DNA from: Rivibacter sp049446155
Lineage (GTDB): Bacteria; Pseudomonadota; Gammaproteobacteria; Burkholderiales; Burkholderiaceae_C
NCBI RefSeq assembly: GCF_049446155.1
Contig: NZ_JBMSEE010000004.1
Coordinates: forward strand, 62,001-126,000
Direction of reading: 5' to 3'
Length of the DNA stretch: 64,000 nucleotides
The notes beneath the pieces are model-generated. The model searched no databases. It had not been told where the DNA came from and saw only the letters and a list, made by a program, of their open reading frames with translations. Positions 8,247 through 17,296 of the stretch are shown here, piece after piece. Made by a program: the position numbers and the translations under genes. Each line of letters begins with the position of its first letter. Position 1 is the stretch's first letter.

Positions 8247-8675
8247 CTAGCGGCGCAGCAGCAACTGGCTGCCATCGATCGCGGCGATGACGTGCTCGCC
8301 CGGCGCCGGAGTGCCGGAGCCGGCCCAGCGCGCGCGCCAGGCCGCACCGCGATAGCTGACCTCGGCCGTGCCCTCGGGCGACCAGGCGGGCACGTGCACG
8401 CGCTCGCCGATATCGAGGTTGACGTCGCGGTTCGCCTGCGCGGGCGGGCCCGCCGGTTGGCGCTGGCGGCGCAGATGCCAGATCGTGACGGAGGCGGCGC
8501 CGACGGCGGCCGCGACGATCAGCTGCGTGCTGAAGCCGGCGCCGGCATGCGCGGCCAGCGCGGCGGCTGCCATGCCCAGCGCGAGCATCAGGAGATAGAA
8601 GGTGCCGGTGGCCAGCTCGGCGGCGATCAGCACGCCGGCCGCGACCCACCAGGTGGTCGCCGAACTCCAGTCCAT
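8247..8675 (-). CDS. NfeD-family membrane protein
   Basis: A 142-residue protein, start taken at ATG 8675 (MDWSSATTWW); an in-frame ATG at 8693 would add six residues. Residues ~5-65 hold two or three membrane spans (WWVAAGVLIAAELATGTFYL). The C-terminal ~60 residues form an OB-like soluble domain (GTAEVSYRGAAWRARW, ending DGSQLLLRR). This is the short NfeD type that pairs with slipins. The gene precedes the SPFH gene by 42 bp on the same strand, so the two form an operon for membrane-quality or raft-like scaffolds. Confidence 0.87.
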   Translation of the reverse strand: MDWSSATTWWVAAGVLIAAELATGTFYLLMLALGMAAAALAAHAGAGFSTQLIVAAAVGAASVTIWHLRRQRQPAGPPAQANRDVNLDIGERVHVPAWSPEGTAEVSYRGAAWRARWAGSGTPAPGEHVIAAIDGSQLLLRR

Positions 8676-8860
8676 CACGTGGTTTCCATGCAAGGCCGAG
8701 GTGCGCGGCAGTGTACGTTGCAGCCTGCGCGACGACGTGCGAACGAGCCGCTCGAGGCGGCCCCCGGCGCGGGGGTCAACGCAGCGTCACCGAGCGCTGC
8801 GACGATCGTCCTACACTTGCGGCCCTTTTGCCTTTGCCCCGCCGCGCCCCGGAGGCCGCC

Positions 8861-11119
8861 ATGCTGCGTTTTCGCTTCCCTATCGTCATCATCGACGAGG
8901 ACTTCCGCTCCGAGAACACCTCGGGCCTGGGTATCCGCGCGCTCGCGCAAGCCATCGAGAAAGAGGGCTTCGAGGTGCTGGGCGTCACCAGCTATGGCGA
9001 CCTGAGCCAGTTCGCGCAGCAGCAAAGCCGCGCCAGCGCCTTCATCCTGTCGATCGACGACGAGGAGTTCATCGCCGGGCCGGAGGAGGTCGACACGGCG
9101 GTGGTCAACCTGCGCAAGTTCATCGCCGAGATCCGCCTGCGCAACCCGGACATCCCGATCTATCTCTACGGCGAGACGCGCACCTCGCAGCACATCCCGA
9201 ACGACATCCTGCGCGAGCTGCACGGCTTCATCCACATGTTCGAGGACACGCCGGAGTTCGTGGCCCGGCACATCATCCGCGAGGCGCGCAGCTACCTTGA
9301 TTCCGTCGCGCCGCCGTTCTTCCGCGCGCTGATGGACTACGCGCAAGACGGCTCGTACTCGTGGCACTGCCCGGGGCACTCGGGCGGCGTGGCCTTTCTC
9401 AAGAGCCCGGTCGGCCAGATGTTCCACCAGTTCTTCGGCGAGAACATGCTGCGCGCCGACGTCTGCAATGCGGTGGAAGAGCTGGGCCAGCTGCTCGACC
9501 ACACCGGCCCGGTGGCCGAGAGCGAGCGCAATGCCGCGCGCATCTTCAACGCCGACCACTGCTTCTTCGTCACCAACGGCACCAGCACCAGCAACAAGAT
9601 GGTCTGGCACCACACGGTGGCGCCGGGCGACGTGGTGGTGGTGGACCGCAACTGCCACAAGTCGATCCTGCACTCGATCATCATGACGGGCGCGGTGCCG
9701 GTGTTCCTCACGCCCACGCGCAACCACTACGGGATCATCGGGCCGATCCCGCAAAGCGAGTTCTCGCGCGAGACCATCGAGCGCAAGATCGCCGCGAACC
9801 CGCTGCTCGGGGGCGTGGACCCCAAGAAGGTCAAGCCGCGCATCCTGACGCTCACGCAGAGCACCTACGACGGCGTGCTCTACAACACCGAGACGATCAA
9901 GGGCATGCTCGACGGCTGGATCGACACGCTGCACTTCGACGAAGCCTGGCTGCCGCACGCCGCCTTCCACAAGTTCTACGGCAGCTACCACGCGATGGGC
10001 AAGTACCGGCCGCGCCCGAAGGAGGCCATGGTCTACGCCACGCAGAGCACGCACAAGCTGCTGGCCGGCATCAGCCAGGCTTCGCAGGTGCTGGTGCAGG
10101 ACTCTCAAGGCCGCAAGCTCGACCGCCACCTCTTCAACGAGGCCTACCTGATGCACACCTCGACCTCGCCGCAGTACGCGATCATCGCGAGCTGCGACGT
10201 GGCCGCCGCGATGATGGAGCCGCCCGGCGGCACCGCGCTGGTGGAAGAGAGCATCAAGGAGGCGCTCGACTTCCGCCGCGCGATGCGCAAGGTCGACAAG
10301 GAGTTCGGCAAGGACTGGTGGTTCAAGGTCTGGGGCCCGGACAAGCTGGCCACCGACGGCGTGGGCGATCAGGCCGACTGGATGCTCAAGGCCAACGAGA
10401 AATGGCACGGCTTCGGCGACATGGCGCCGGGCTTCAACATGCTCGACCCGATCAAGAGCACGATCATCACGCCGGGGCTCGACATGTCGGGCAAGTTCGC
10501 CAAGACCGGCATCCCGGCGTCGATCGTCACCAAGTACCTCGCCGAGCACGGCGTCGTGGTCGAGAAGACGGGCCTGTACTCGTTCTTCATCATGTTCACG
10601 ATCGGCATCACCAAGGGCCGCTGGAACACCCTGGTGACCGCGCTGCAGCAGTTCAAGGACGACTACGACCGCAACCAGCCGCTGTGGCGCATCCTTCCGG
10701 AGTTCGTCGCCAGCCACCCGAAGTACGAGCGCATGGGGCTGCGCGACCTGTCGCAGGCGATCCACGAGGCCTATGCGCAAGGCGACATCGCGCGCCTCAC
10801 GACCGAGATGTACCTGTCGGACCTGCACCCGGCGATGAAGCCCAGCGACGCCTATGCGCGCATCGCCCACCGGGAGACCGAGCGCGTGGCGATCGACGAG
10901 CTCGAAGGCCGCATCACGACCTCGCTGCTGACGCCGTACCCGCCGGGCATTCCGCTGCTGATCCCGGGCGAGCGCTTCAACCGCAAGATCGTCGACTACC
11001 TGCTGTTCGCGCGCAGCTTCAACGAGCGATTCCCCGGCTTCGACACCGACGTCCACGGCCTGGTGACCGAATACGGCGACGACGGCCGGCAGCGCTACTA
11101 CGTCGACTGCGTGAAATAG
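8861..11119 (+). CDS. PLP-dependent arginine/lysine/ornithine decarboxylase
   Basis: A 752-residue fold-type I decarboxylase of the biodegradative AdiA/LdcI/SpeF class. Residues 1-130 are the response-regulator-like wing domain. The PLP core follows, with the Schiff-base lysine at K399 in the motif ATQSTHKLLAGISQAS, and HCPGHSGGVAFLKSPVG at ~170. The C-terminal domain ends VTEYGDDGRQRYYVDCVK. Length matches the family (about 710-760). The start ATG 8861 has GGAGG 8 bp upstream. It removes the alpha-carboxyl group of a basic amino acid, giving agmatine, cadaverine or putrescine. No antiporter gene is adjacent, so a biosynthetic polyamine role is as likely as acid resistance. Which substrate is used cannot be told here. 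Confidence 0.92.
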   Translation: MLRFRFPIVIIDEDFRSENTSGLGIRALAQAIEKEGFEVLGVTSYGDLSQFAQQQSRASAFILSIDDEEFIAGPEEVDTAVVNLRKFIAEIRLRNPDIPIYLYGETRTSQHIPNDILRELHGFIHMFEDTPEFVARHIIREARSYLDSVAPPFFRALMDYAQDGSYSWHCPGHSGGVAFLKSPVGQMFHQFFGENMLRADVCNAVEELGQLLDHTGPVAESERNAARIFNADHCFFVTNGTSTSNKMVWHHTVAPGDVVVVDRNCHKSILHSIIMTGAVPVFLTPTRNHYGIIGPIPQSEFSRETIERKIAANPLLGGVDPKKVKPRILTLTQSTYDGVLYNTETIKGMLDGWIDTLHFDEAWLPHAAFHKFYGSYHAMGKYRPRPKEAMVYATQSTHKLLAGISQASQVLVQDSQGRKLDRHLFNEAYLMHTSTSPQYAIIASCDVAAAMMEPPGGTALVEESIKEALDFRRAMRKVDKEFGKDWWFKVWGPDKLATDGVGDQADWMLKANEKWHGFGDMAPGFNMLDPIKSTIITPGLDMSGKFAKTGIPASIVTKYLAEHGVVVEKTGLYSFFIMFTIGITKGRWNTLVTALQQFKDDYDRNQPLWRILPEFVASHPKYERMGLRDLSQAIHEAYAQGDIARLTTEMYLSDLHPAMKPSDAYARIAHRETERVAIDELEGRITTSLLTPYPPGIPLLIPGERFNRKIVDYLLFARSFNERFPGFDTDVHGLVTEYGDDGRQRYYVDCVK

Positions 11120-11154
11120 AAGCCCGCACGCCCACACGCTTGCCGCTGGGCGGC

Positions 11155-11179
11155 GGCGCTGCCCCAGGCGGGCAGCGCC
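11155..11179. terminator. Hairpin between convergent genes
   Basis: A perfect 10-bp stem GGCGCTGCCC/GGGCAGCGCC with a 5-nt loop sits between the ends of the decarboxylase gene and fabI, followed by further GC palindromes to ~11213. There is no T tract, so it may act as a processing or 3'-stabilising structure, or terminate weakly in both directions. Confidence 0.45.
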
Positions 11180-11219
11180 GGGCTGGGGGCGGCCCGGCGC
11201 CCGGGCGGCCTTCCTTGTG

Positions 11220-12017
11220 TCAGCCTTCGCCCGCCTGCGCCTCGACGCCGCTCATCACGTGGCTGAAGCCGCCGTCGACGTAGGTGATCTCGGAGGTCAC
11301 GCCGGCGGCCAGGTCCGACAGCAGGAAGGCCGCGACGTTGCCCACGTCCTCGATCGTGACGTTGCGGCGCAGCGGGGCGTTGCGCTCGACGACGTCGAGC
11401 ATCTTGGAAAAGCCCTTGATGCCCGAGGCGGCCAGCGTCTTGATCGGGCCGGCAGAGATGCCGTTGACGCGGATGCCCTTGGGCCCCAGGTTCTCGGCCA
11501 GGTAGCGCACGCTGGCCTCGAGCGAGGCCTTGGCCAGGCCCATGGTGTTGTAGTGGGGCACGCTTCGCACGGCGCCCAGGTAGGTCAGCGTCACCAAGGC
11601 GGCGTTGGGCGTGAGCCGGGGCAGGGCGGCCTTGGCCATGGCCGGGAAGCTGTAGGCCGAGATGTCGTGCGCAATGCGAAACGCCTCGCGCGAGAGGCCG
11701 TCGAGAAACTCGCCGGCGATCGCCTCGCGCGGTGCGAAGCCGATCGAGTGGACGAAGCCGTCGAACTGCGGCCAGCTCTCGCCCAGCTGGGCGAACAGGC
11801 GCTCGATCTGGGCGTCGTCGCCGACGTCGCAGTCGAACACCAGCTGGGAGTCGAACTCGGCGGCGAACTCGCTGATGCGGTCCTTGAAGCGCTCGCCGAC
11901 GTAGCTGAAGGCGAGCTCGGCGCCTTCGCGGCGGCAGGCACGGGCAATGCCGTAGGCGATCGAGCGGTTGGACAGCAAACCGGTGATCAGAAAGCGCTTG
12001 CCGGCAAGGAATCCCAT
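11220..12017 (-). CDS. fabI: Enoyl-[acyl-carrier-protein] reductase (NADH)
   Basis: A 265-residue short-chain dehydrogenase that reduces trans-2-enoyl-ACP in fatty-acid elongation. The nucleotide site is GKRFLITGLLSNRSIAYGIA near the N-terminus, the FabI form of the Rossmann motif. Catalytic residues fit FabI: Tyr in LTYLGAVRS and the Y-x6-K pair in HYNTMGLAKASLEA. The C-terminus VTSEITYVDGGFSHVM is typical. The start is the ATG giving MGFLAGKRF. It is convergent with the decarboxylase gene and divergent from the rimP operon. Confidence 0.96.
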   Translation of the reverse strand: MGFLAGKRFLITGLLSNRSIAYGIARACRREGAELAFSYVGERFKDRISEFAAEFDSQLVFDCDVGDDAQIERLFAQLGESWPQFDGFVHSIGFAPREAIAGEFLDGLSREAFRIAHDISAYSFPAMAKAALPRLTPNAALVTLTYLGAVRSVPHYNTMGLAKASLEASVRYLAENLGPKGIRVNGISAGPIKTLAASGIKGFSKMLDVVERNAPLRRNVTIEDVGNVAAFLLSDLAAGVTSEITYVDGGFSHVMSGVEAQAGEG

Positions 12018-12120
12018 GATCCGTCTCCAAATCCTCTGTCTGTCGCGGGCCGGGGGCCAGCGGGGGCGCAGATTCTGGCACGCAGGGCCAGGGCCTGGCG
12101 GCTCTTGACACCCTCGTGGC

Positions 12121-12149
12121 TTGCCGTTAGGGGCGTCACACAGTACAAT
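12121..12149 (+). promoter_or_regulatory. Sigma70 promoter of the rimP-nusA-infB operon
   Basis: TTGCCG (12121-12126), a 17-bp spacer and TACAAT (12144-12149). Predicted start near 12156 leaves a leader of about 100 nt before rimP. A TTGACA at 12105 is too far (33-bp spacer) to pair with this -10. Confidence 0.75.
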
Positions 12150-12174
12150 CACGCGCTTCGCTAGACCATGAAAT

Positions 12175-12202
12175 GGGCCGGGGATTCCAGCCCTTTTTTT
12201 TT
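12175..12202 (+). terminator. Intrinsic terminator-like hairpin in the rimP leader (possible attenuator)
   Basis: GGGCCGGGGATTCCAGCCC can fold as a short GC hairpin (GGGC/GCCC plus inner GG/CC) and is followed directly by nine T residues (12194-12202). It lies between the promoter and the rimP start, within the transcribed leader. The stem is weak, which suits conditional rather than constitutive termination; NusA, encoded in the operon, favours hairpin-dependent termination. Confidence 0.5.
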
Positions 12203-12255
12203 GGTCGCGCCCTTTTCGTTTTTCCTGGACCGACTTTTTCGAGCCCCATCAAGGG

Positions 12256-12819
12256 ATGAACTGGCAGGCTGCCATCGACAAGACCGTTACCGGCCTCGGC
12301 TACGAGCTGGTGGACTGCGAGCGCGCGCCCGCGGGGCTCTTGCGCGTGTACATCGACCGCGTGCCGGGCCAGGCCTATGCCACCGGCGAGGGCGAGTCGG
12401 TCACGGTCGACGACTGCGAGGTCGTGACGCGGCAGCTGCAGTACGTGCTCGAGGTCGAGAACGTCGACTACGCCCGGCTCGAGGTTTCCTCGCCCGGGCT
12501 CGACCGTCCGCTCAAGGCGCCGGCGCACTATGCCCGCTTCGTCGGCGCCGGGGTGGCGATCACGCTGAAGCAGCCGTTCCAGGGGCGCAAGAACTACCAG
12601 GGCACGCTGCGCGCCGTCGAGGGCGCGGGTGGCGATGCGACGGCCTGGGAGCTGGTGTTCCGCGACGACCGCGGCACCGACCAGGTCTTGGCTTTCACGC
12701 TCGATGAAGTCCGCGAGGCCCGCCTGGTGCCGGTGGTCGACTTCAAGGGGCGCAAGGCGCGCGGCGGCAAGGCCGCCGCGTCCGAGCCCGTGCAGGATTC
12801 CGGAGGTCTACAAGAATGA
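12256..12819 (+). CDS. rimP: Ribosome maturation factor RimP
   Basis: A 187-residue protein needed for 30S subunit assembly. N-terminal signature KTVTGLGYELVDCERAPAG; the central motif LEVSSPGLDRPLKAPAHYAR is the hallmark of the family. The C-terminal SH3-like barrel is followed by a ~25-residue basic tail (FKGRKARGGKAAASEP). Start ATG 12256 has AAGGG just upstream. First gene of the rimP-nusA-infB operon; its stop overlaps the nusA start (ATGA). Confidence 0.95.
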   Translation: MNWQAAIDKTVTGLGYELVDCERAPAGLLRVYIDRVPGQAYATGEGESVTVDDCEVVTRQLQYVLEVENVDYARLEVSSPGLDRPLKAPAHYARFVGAGVAITLKQPFQGRKNYQGTLRAVEGAGGDATAWELVFRDDRGTDQVLAFTLDEVREARLVPVVDFKGRKARGGKAAASEPVQDSGGLQE

Positions 12820-14294
12820 ACCGCGAACTGTTGATGCTGGTGGATGCGATCTCGCGCGAAAAGAGCGTGGATCGCGATGTCGTGTTCGGCGCCGTCGAGC
12901 AGGCCCTGGCCTCCGCGACGAAGAAGCTGCACGGCGGCGAGGTCGACATCCGCGTCGCGATCGACCGCGAAACCGGCGAGTACGAGACCTTCCGCCGCTG
13001 GCACGTGGTGCCCAACGAGGCCGGCCTGCAGCTGCCCGACAGCGAGATCCTGCTGTTCGAGGCGCAGGAGCAGATCGCCGACATCGAGGTCGACGACTAC
13101 ATCGAGGAAACCGTCGAGTCGGTGCCGATCGGGCGCATCGGCGCGCAGGCCGCCAAGCAGGTCATCCTGCAGAAGATCCGCGACGCCGAGCGCGAGCAGC
13201 TGCTCTCCGATTTCCTCTCGCGCGGCGACAAGATCTTCGTGGGCACCGTCAAGCGCCTGGACAAGGGCGACCTGGTGGTCGAAAGCGGCCGCGTCGAGGG
13301 CCGCCTCAAGCGCAGCGAGATGATCCCCAAGGAGAACCTGCGCACCGGCGACCGCGTTCGCGCCTACATCGCCGAGGTCGATCCGACGCTGCGCGGCCCG
13401 CAGATCATCCTGTCGCGCAGCGCGCCGGCGTTCATGATCGAGCTGTTCCGCCAGGAAGTGCCCGAGATCGAGCAGGGCCTGCTGGAGATCAAGAGCTGCG
13501 CCCGCGATCCGGGCAGCCGCGCCAAGATCGCCGTGGTCTCGCACGACAAGCGTGTCGATCCCATCGGCACCTGCGTCGGCGTGCGCGGCTCGCGCGTCAA
13601 CGCGGTCACCAACGAGCTGGCCGGCGAGCGCGTGGACATCGTGCTGTGGTCGGAGGACCCGGCGCAGTTCGTGATCGGCGCGCTGGCGCCGGCCAACGTG
13701 AGCTCGATCGTCGTCGACGAGGAAAAGCACGCGATGGACGTGGTGGTCGACGAGGAGAACCTCGCCATCGCCATCGGCCGCGGCGGCCAGAACGTGCGCC
13801 TGGCCTCGGAGCTGACCGGCTGGCGCATCAACATCATGACCGCCGAGGAATCCCAGGCCAAGCAGGCCCAGGAAAGCGACTCGATCCGCGCGCTGTTCGT
13901 CGACAAGCTCGACGTCGACGAGGAAGTCGCCGAGATCCTGATCGCCGAAGGCTTCACCAGCCTGGAGGAGGTGGCCTACGTGCCGCTGTCCGAGATGCTG
14001 GAGATCGAGTCCTTCGACGAAGACACGGTCAACGAGCTGCGCACCCGCGCCAAGGATGCGCTGCTGACGATGGAGATCGCCCGCGAGGAGCGCGTCGACG
14101 AGGTCTCGCAGGACCTGCGCGATGTCGAGGGCCTGAGCCCGGACCTGATTCCGAAGCTCGCCGAATCGGGCATCCACACGCGCGACGACCTGGCTGACCT
14201 GGCCGTCGACGAACTGACCGAGATCACCGGGATCGACGAGGCTGCCGCCAAGGCCCTGATCATGAAGGCCCGCGAGCACTGGTTTACCGCCTGA
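12816..14294 (+). CDS. nusA: Transcription termination/antitermination factor NusA
   Basis: A 492-residue NusA of the long proteobacterial form. Order: N-terminal RNA-polymerase-binding domain (1-~125, MNRELLMLVDAISREKSVDR), S1 domain (~135-200, GDKIFVGTVKRLDKGDLVVE), two KH domains (~230-345, including DPIGTCVGVRGSRVNAV and IGRGGQNVRLASELTGW), then two acidic C-terminal helix-hairpin repeats (~365-490) that bind RNA polymerase alpha. It controls pausing, termination and rRNA antitermination. Translationally coupled to rimP. Confidence 0.97.
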   Translation: MNRELLMLVDAISREKSVDRDVVFGAVEQALASATKKLHGGEVDIRVAIDRETGEYETFRRWHVVPNEAGLQLPDSEILLFEAQEQIADIEVDDYIEETVESVPIGRIGAQAAKQVILQKIRDAEREQLLSDFLSRGDKIFVGTVKRLDKGDLVVESGRVEGRLKRSEMIPKENLRTGDRVRAYIAEVDPTLRGPQIILSRSAPAFMIELFRQEVPEIEQGLLEIKSCARDPGSRAKIAVVSHDKRVDPIGTCVGVRGSRVNAVTNELAGERVDIVLWSEDPAQFVIGALAPANVSSIVVDEEKHAMDVVVDEENLAIAIGRGGQNVRLASELTGWRINIMTAEESQAKQAQESDSIRALFVDKLDVDEEVAEILIAEGFTSLEEVAYVPLSEMLEIESFDEDTVNELRTRAKDALLTMEIAREERVDEVSQDLRDVEGLSPDLIPKLAESGIHTRDDLADLAVDELTEITGIDEAAAKALIMKAREHWFTA

Positions 14295-14359
14295 GCCGCC
14301 CAGAGCACGCCCCGCCTCGACGATCCAACGCACGCTAGAACACACCAGGACCACACCAC

Positions 14360-17212
14360 ATGGCAGTGACCACCGTCGCTCAGTTCGCCGCCGAGCTGAA
14401 CCGCCCGGCAGCGACCCTGCTCGAGCAGCTTCAGTCCGCCGGCGTCGCCAAGGCTTCGAGCGACGATGCGCTGACCGAAGCCGACAAGGAGCGCCTGCTC
14501 GACTACCTGCGCACCGCCCACGGCACCGGCGGCGAGCGCAAGAAGATCACGCTCACCAAGAAGTCGACCTCCGAGATCAAGCAGGCCGACGCCTCCGGCA
14601 AGGCGCGCACGATCCAGGTCGAGGTGCGCAAGAAGCGCGTCTTCGTCAAGCGCGACGAGACCGCCGAAGAAGCGCCCAAGGCGCCGGTGGTCGATGACGC
14701 CGAGCTCGCGCGCCGCGAGGAAGAGGCCAATCGCCAGGCCGAGCTGCTGCGCCGCCAGGAAGAGGAACTCGCCGCCAAGCAGCGCGAGCGCGAGGCCGCC
14801 GAACTTGCGCGCCGCGAGGCCGCCGAAGCCGCCGAGCGCGAGCGCATTGCCGCCGAGCAGGCCGCTGCCGAGAAGGCTGCGGCCGAGGCCGCCGCGAAGG
14901 CCGACGCTGCCGCCGCCGCGGCGCCGGTCAGCGATGTCGCGCCGCCCGCCGTGGCTGCGGCCGAGCCCGTCAAGGCGCCCGAGCCGGCGAAGCCGACCGT
15001 GCGAGTCGTCAGGGCCGCCGACGTGGCCGCCGAAGAGGCCCAGCGCATGGCGGAGCTCGAGAAGCGCCGCAAGGCCGCCGAGGCCGAGGCAGCCGCGATC
15101 CGCGCCATGATGTCCGCGCCCAAGAAGGGCGTGCAGGTCGCCAAGAAGCCCGAGGAGCCGCCCAAGCCGGCAGGCGAGGGCATCAAGGGCACGATCCACA
15201 AGCCCAAGGCCGCGCCGGGCGCAGCCGCGGCCGCGCCGGCCGGTGCCAAGCCGGGCGACAAGAAGGCGGTCAAGTCCGAGAAGCTGTCTTCGAGCTGGGC
15301 CGACGACGCCGCCAAGAAGCGCGCGGCGGCCGGCACCAACAAGGGACGCACCGACACCCGCGGCGGCTGGAAGGCCCCGCGCGGCGGTTCGCGTCGCGGT
15401 GGCCGCGACGGTGGCAACGGCGAGTCGAGCTTCGTCGCGCCGACCGAGGCCCAGGTCTACGAGGTGCACGTGCCCGAGACCATCTCGGTCGCCGACCTGG
15501 CGCACAAGATGTCGGTCAAGGCCAGCGAGGTGATCAAGCAGCTGATGAAGCTGGGCCAGATGGTCACGATCAACCAGCAGCTCGACCAGGAGACGGCCAT
15601 GATCCTCGTCGAGGAGATGGGCCACAAGGCGTTCGCCGCCAAGCTGGACGATCCGGAAGCCTTCCTGGCCGAGGAAGTCGCCGAAGGCACGTCTGCCGAG
15701 GCGCTGCCGCGCCCGCCGGTGGTCACGGTCATGGGCCACGTCGACCACGGCAAGACCTCGCTGCTCGACTACATCCGCCGCTCGCGCGTTGCCGCGGGCG
15801 AGGCGGGCGGCATCACCCAGCACATCGGTGCCTACCACGTCGAGACCGAGCGCGGCGTGATCACCTTCCTCGACACGCCGGGCCACGAGGCGTTCACCGC
15901 CATGCGTGCCCGCGGCGCGAAGGCGACCGACATCGTCATCCTGGTGGTGGCCGCCGACGACGGCGTCATGCCGCAGACCAAGGAGGCCATCCATCACGCC
16001 AAGGCGGCCGAGGTGCCGATCGTGGTCGCGATCAACAAGATCGACAAGCCCGACGCCAACCCCGAGCGCGTGAAGAGCGAGTTGGTGGCCGAGGAGGTCG
16101 TGCCGGAAGACTTCGGCGGCGACTCGCCGTTCGTGCCGGTGTCGGCCAAGACCGGCCAGGGCATCGACGACCTGCTCGAGCAGGTGCTGCTGCAAGCCGA
16201 GGTGCTGGAGCTCACCGCGCAGAAGGACGCGCCGGCCAAGGGCCTGGTGATCGAAGCCACGCTCGACAAGGGCCGCGGCCCGGTCGCCACCGTGCTGGTG
16301 CAGTCGGGCACGCTCAAGCGCGGCGACATCGTGCTGGCCGGCTCGACCTACGGCCGCGTGCGCGCCATGCTGGACGAAGACGGCAAGCCCGCCACCGAGG
16401 CCGGCCCGTCGATTCCGGTCGAGATCCAGGGCCTGACCGAGGTGCCGGCTGCCGGCGACGAGTTCATGGTGCTGGCCGACGAGCGTCGTGCGCGCGAGAT
16501 TGCGACCTTCCGCTCCGGCAAGTACCGCGACGTCAAGCTGGCCAAGCAGCAGGCCGCCAAGCTCGAGAACATGTTCGAGAACATGGGCGCGGGCGCGGCG
16601 CAGATGCTGCCCCTGATCATCAAGGCCGACGTGCAGGGCTCGCAGGAAGCGCTGGCGGCCTCGCTGCTCAAGCTGTCGACGCCCGAGGTCAAGGTGCAGA
16701 TCGTGCACGCGGCGGTGGGCGGCATCAGCGAGAGCGATGTCAACCTCGCGATCGCGTCCAAGGCCGTCATCATCGGCTTCAACACGCGCGCCGATGCCGG
16801 CGCTCGCAAGCTGGCCGAAGGCAACGGCGTCGACATCCGCTACTACAACATCATTTACGACGCGGTCGACGAGATCAAGGCGGCGATGGGCGGCATGCTG
16901 GCGCCCGAGCAGAAGGAAGAGGTCATCGGCACCGCGGAGATCCGCCAGGTGTTCACGGCCTCCAAGATCGGCTCGATCGCCGGTTGCATGGTCACCTCCG
17001 GCGTCGTGCGCCGCGGCGCGCGCCTGCGCCTGCTGCGCGACAACGTGGTGATCTACACCGGCGAGCTCGACAGCCTGCGCCGCATGAAGGACGACGTGCG
17101 CGAGGTTCGCGAGAACTTCGAGTGCGGCCTGACGATCAAGAACTACAACGCGATCCAGGAAGGCGACGTGCTGGAGTTCTTCGAGATCAAGGAAGTCGCC
17201 CGCACGCTGTAA
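14360..17212 (+). CDS. infB: Translation initiation factor IF-2
   Basis: A 950-residue IF-2 that delivers initiator fMet-tRNA to the ribosome. An IF2_N domain (1-~50) is followed by a long Ala/Glu/Lys/Pro linker (~60-350), a second IF2_N (~370-425), and the G domain with G1 GHVDHGKT at 459-466, G3 DTPGH, G4 NKID and G5 SAK. Domains II-IV follow to the end (FFEIKEVARTL). The linker is highly repetitive and low in complexity, typical for high-GC betaproteobacteria. It starts 65 bp after nusA. Confidence 0.98.
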   Translation: MAVTTVAQFAAELNRPAATLLEQLQSAGVAKASSDDALTEADKERLLDYLRTAHGTGGERKKITLTKKSTSEIKQADASGKARTIQVEVRKKRVFVKRDETAEEAPKAPVVDDAELARREEEANRQAELLRRQEEELAAKQREREAAELARREAAEAAERERIAAEQAAAEKAAAEAAAKADAAAAAAPVSDVAPPAVAAAEPVKAPEPAKPTVRVVRAADVAAEEAQRMAELEKRRKAAEAEAAAIRAMMSAPKKGVQVAKKPEEPPKPAGEGIKGTIHKPKAAPGAAAAAPAGAKPGDKKAVKSEKLSSSWADDAAKKRAAAGTNKGRTDTRGGWKAPRGGSRRGGRDGGNGESSFVAPTEAQVYEVHVPETISVADLAHKMSVKASEVIKQLMKLGQMVTINQQLDQETAMILVEEMGHKAFAAKLDDPEAFLAEEVAEGTSAEALPRPPVVTVMGHVDHGKTSLLDYIRRSRVAAGEAGGITQHIGAYHVETERGVITFLDTPGHEAFTAMRARGAKATDIVILVVAADDGVMPQTKEAIHHAKAAEVPIVVAINKIDKPDANPERVKSELVAEEVVPEDFGGDSPFVPVSAKTGQGIDDLLEQVLLQAEVLELTAQKDAPAKGLVIEATLDKGRGPVATVLVQSGTLKRGDIVLAGSTYGRVRAMLDEDGKPATEAGPSIPVEIQGLTEVPAAGDEFMVLADERRAREIATFRSGKYRDVKLAKQQAAKLENMFENMGAGAAQMLPLIIKADVQGSQEALAASLLKLSTPEVKVQIVHAAVGGISESDVNLAIASKAVIIGFNTRADAGARKLAEGNGVDIRYYNIIYDAVDEIKAAMGGMLAPEQKEEVIGTAEIRQVFTASKIGSIAGCMVTSGVVRRGARLRLLRDNVVIYTGELDSLRRMKDDVREVRENFECGLTIKNYNAIQEGDVLEFFEIKEVARTL

Positions 17213-17236
17213 ACCGGCGGCGTCGCTCCATCAGCG

Positions 17237-17267
17237 AACCCCGCCGCTCGAAAGACGGCGGGGTTTG
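17237..17267 (+). terminator. Terminator-like hairpin between infB and rbfA
   Basis: A perfect 10-bp stem AACCCCGCCG/CGGCGGGGTT with a 9-nt loop, followed by only three T residues. It interrupts an operon whose genes are otherwise tightly spaced, so it probably acts as a partial terminator or RNase site that lowers rbfA-truB-typA output relative to infB. Confidence 0.6.
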
Positions 17268-17296
17268 TACTTGGAGCGGCTGCGAAGGAGCCCACC

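Noticed and set aside
12105..12110. TTGACA before rimP as a -35.
   Set aside because: Spacer to TACAAT would be 33 bp; TTGCCG at 12121 with a 17-bp spacer is the plausible -35.
14640..15420. Repetitive Ala/Glu/Lys coding sequence in infB taken as a DNA repeat or CRISPR-like tract.
   Set aside because: It is the normal low-complexity linker of IF-2; repeats are not regular at DNA level and the frame is open throughout.
13976..16708. A 910-codon open frame on the minus strand opposite infB, and similar long antisense frames opposite the decarboxylase (8675-11137), typA, the P-ATPase and the CoA-synthetase genes.
   Set aside because: High G+C makes stop codons rare in the codon-aligned antisense frame. 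The translated products are low-complexity (Arg/Ala/Gly/His-rich), match no family, and lie fully over well-supported genes.
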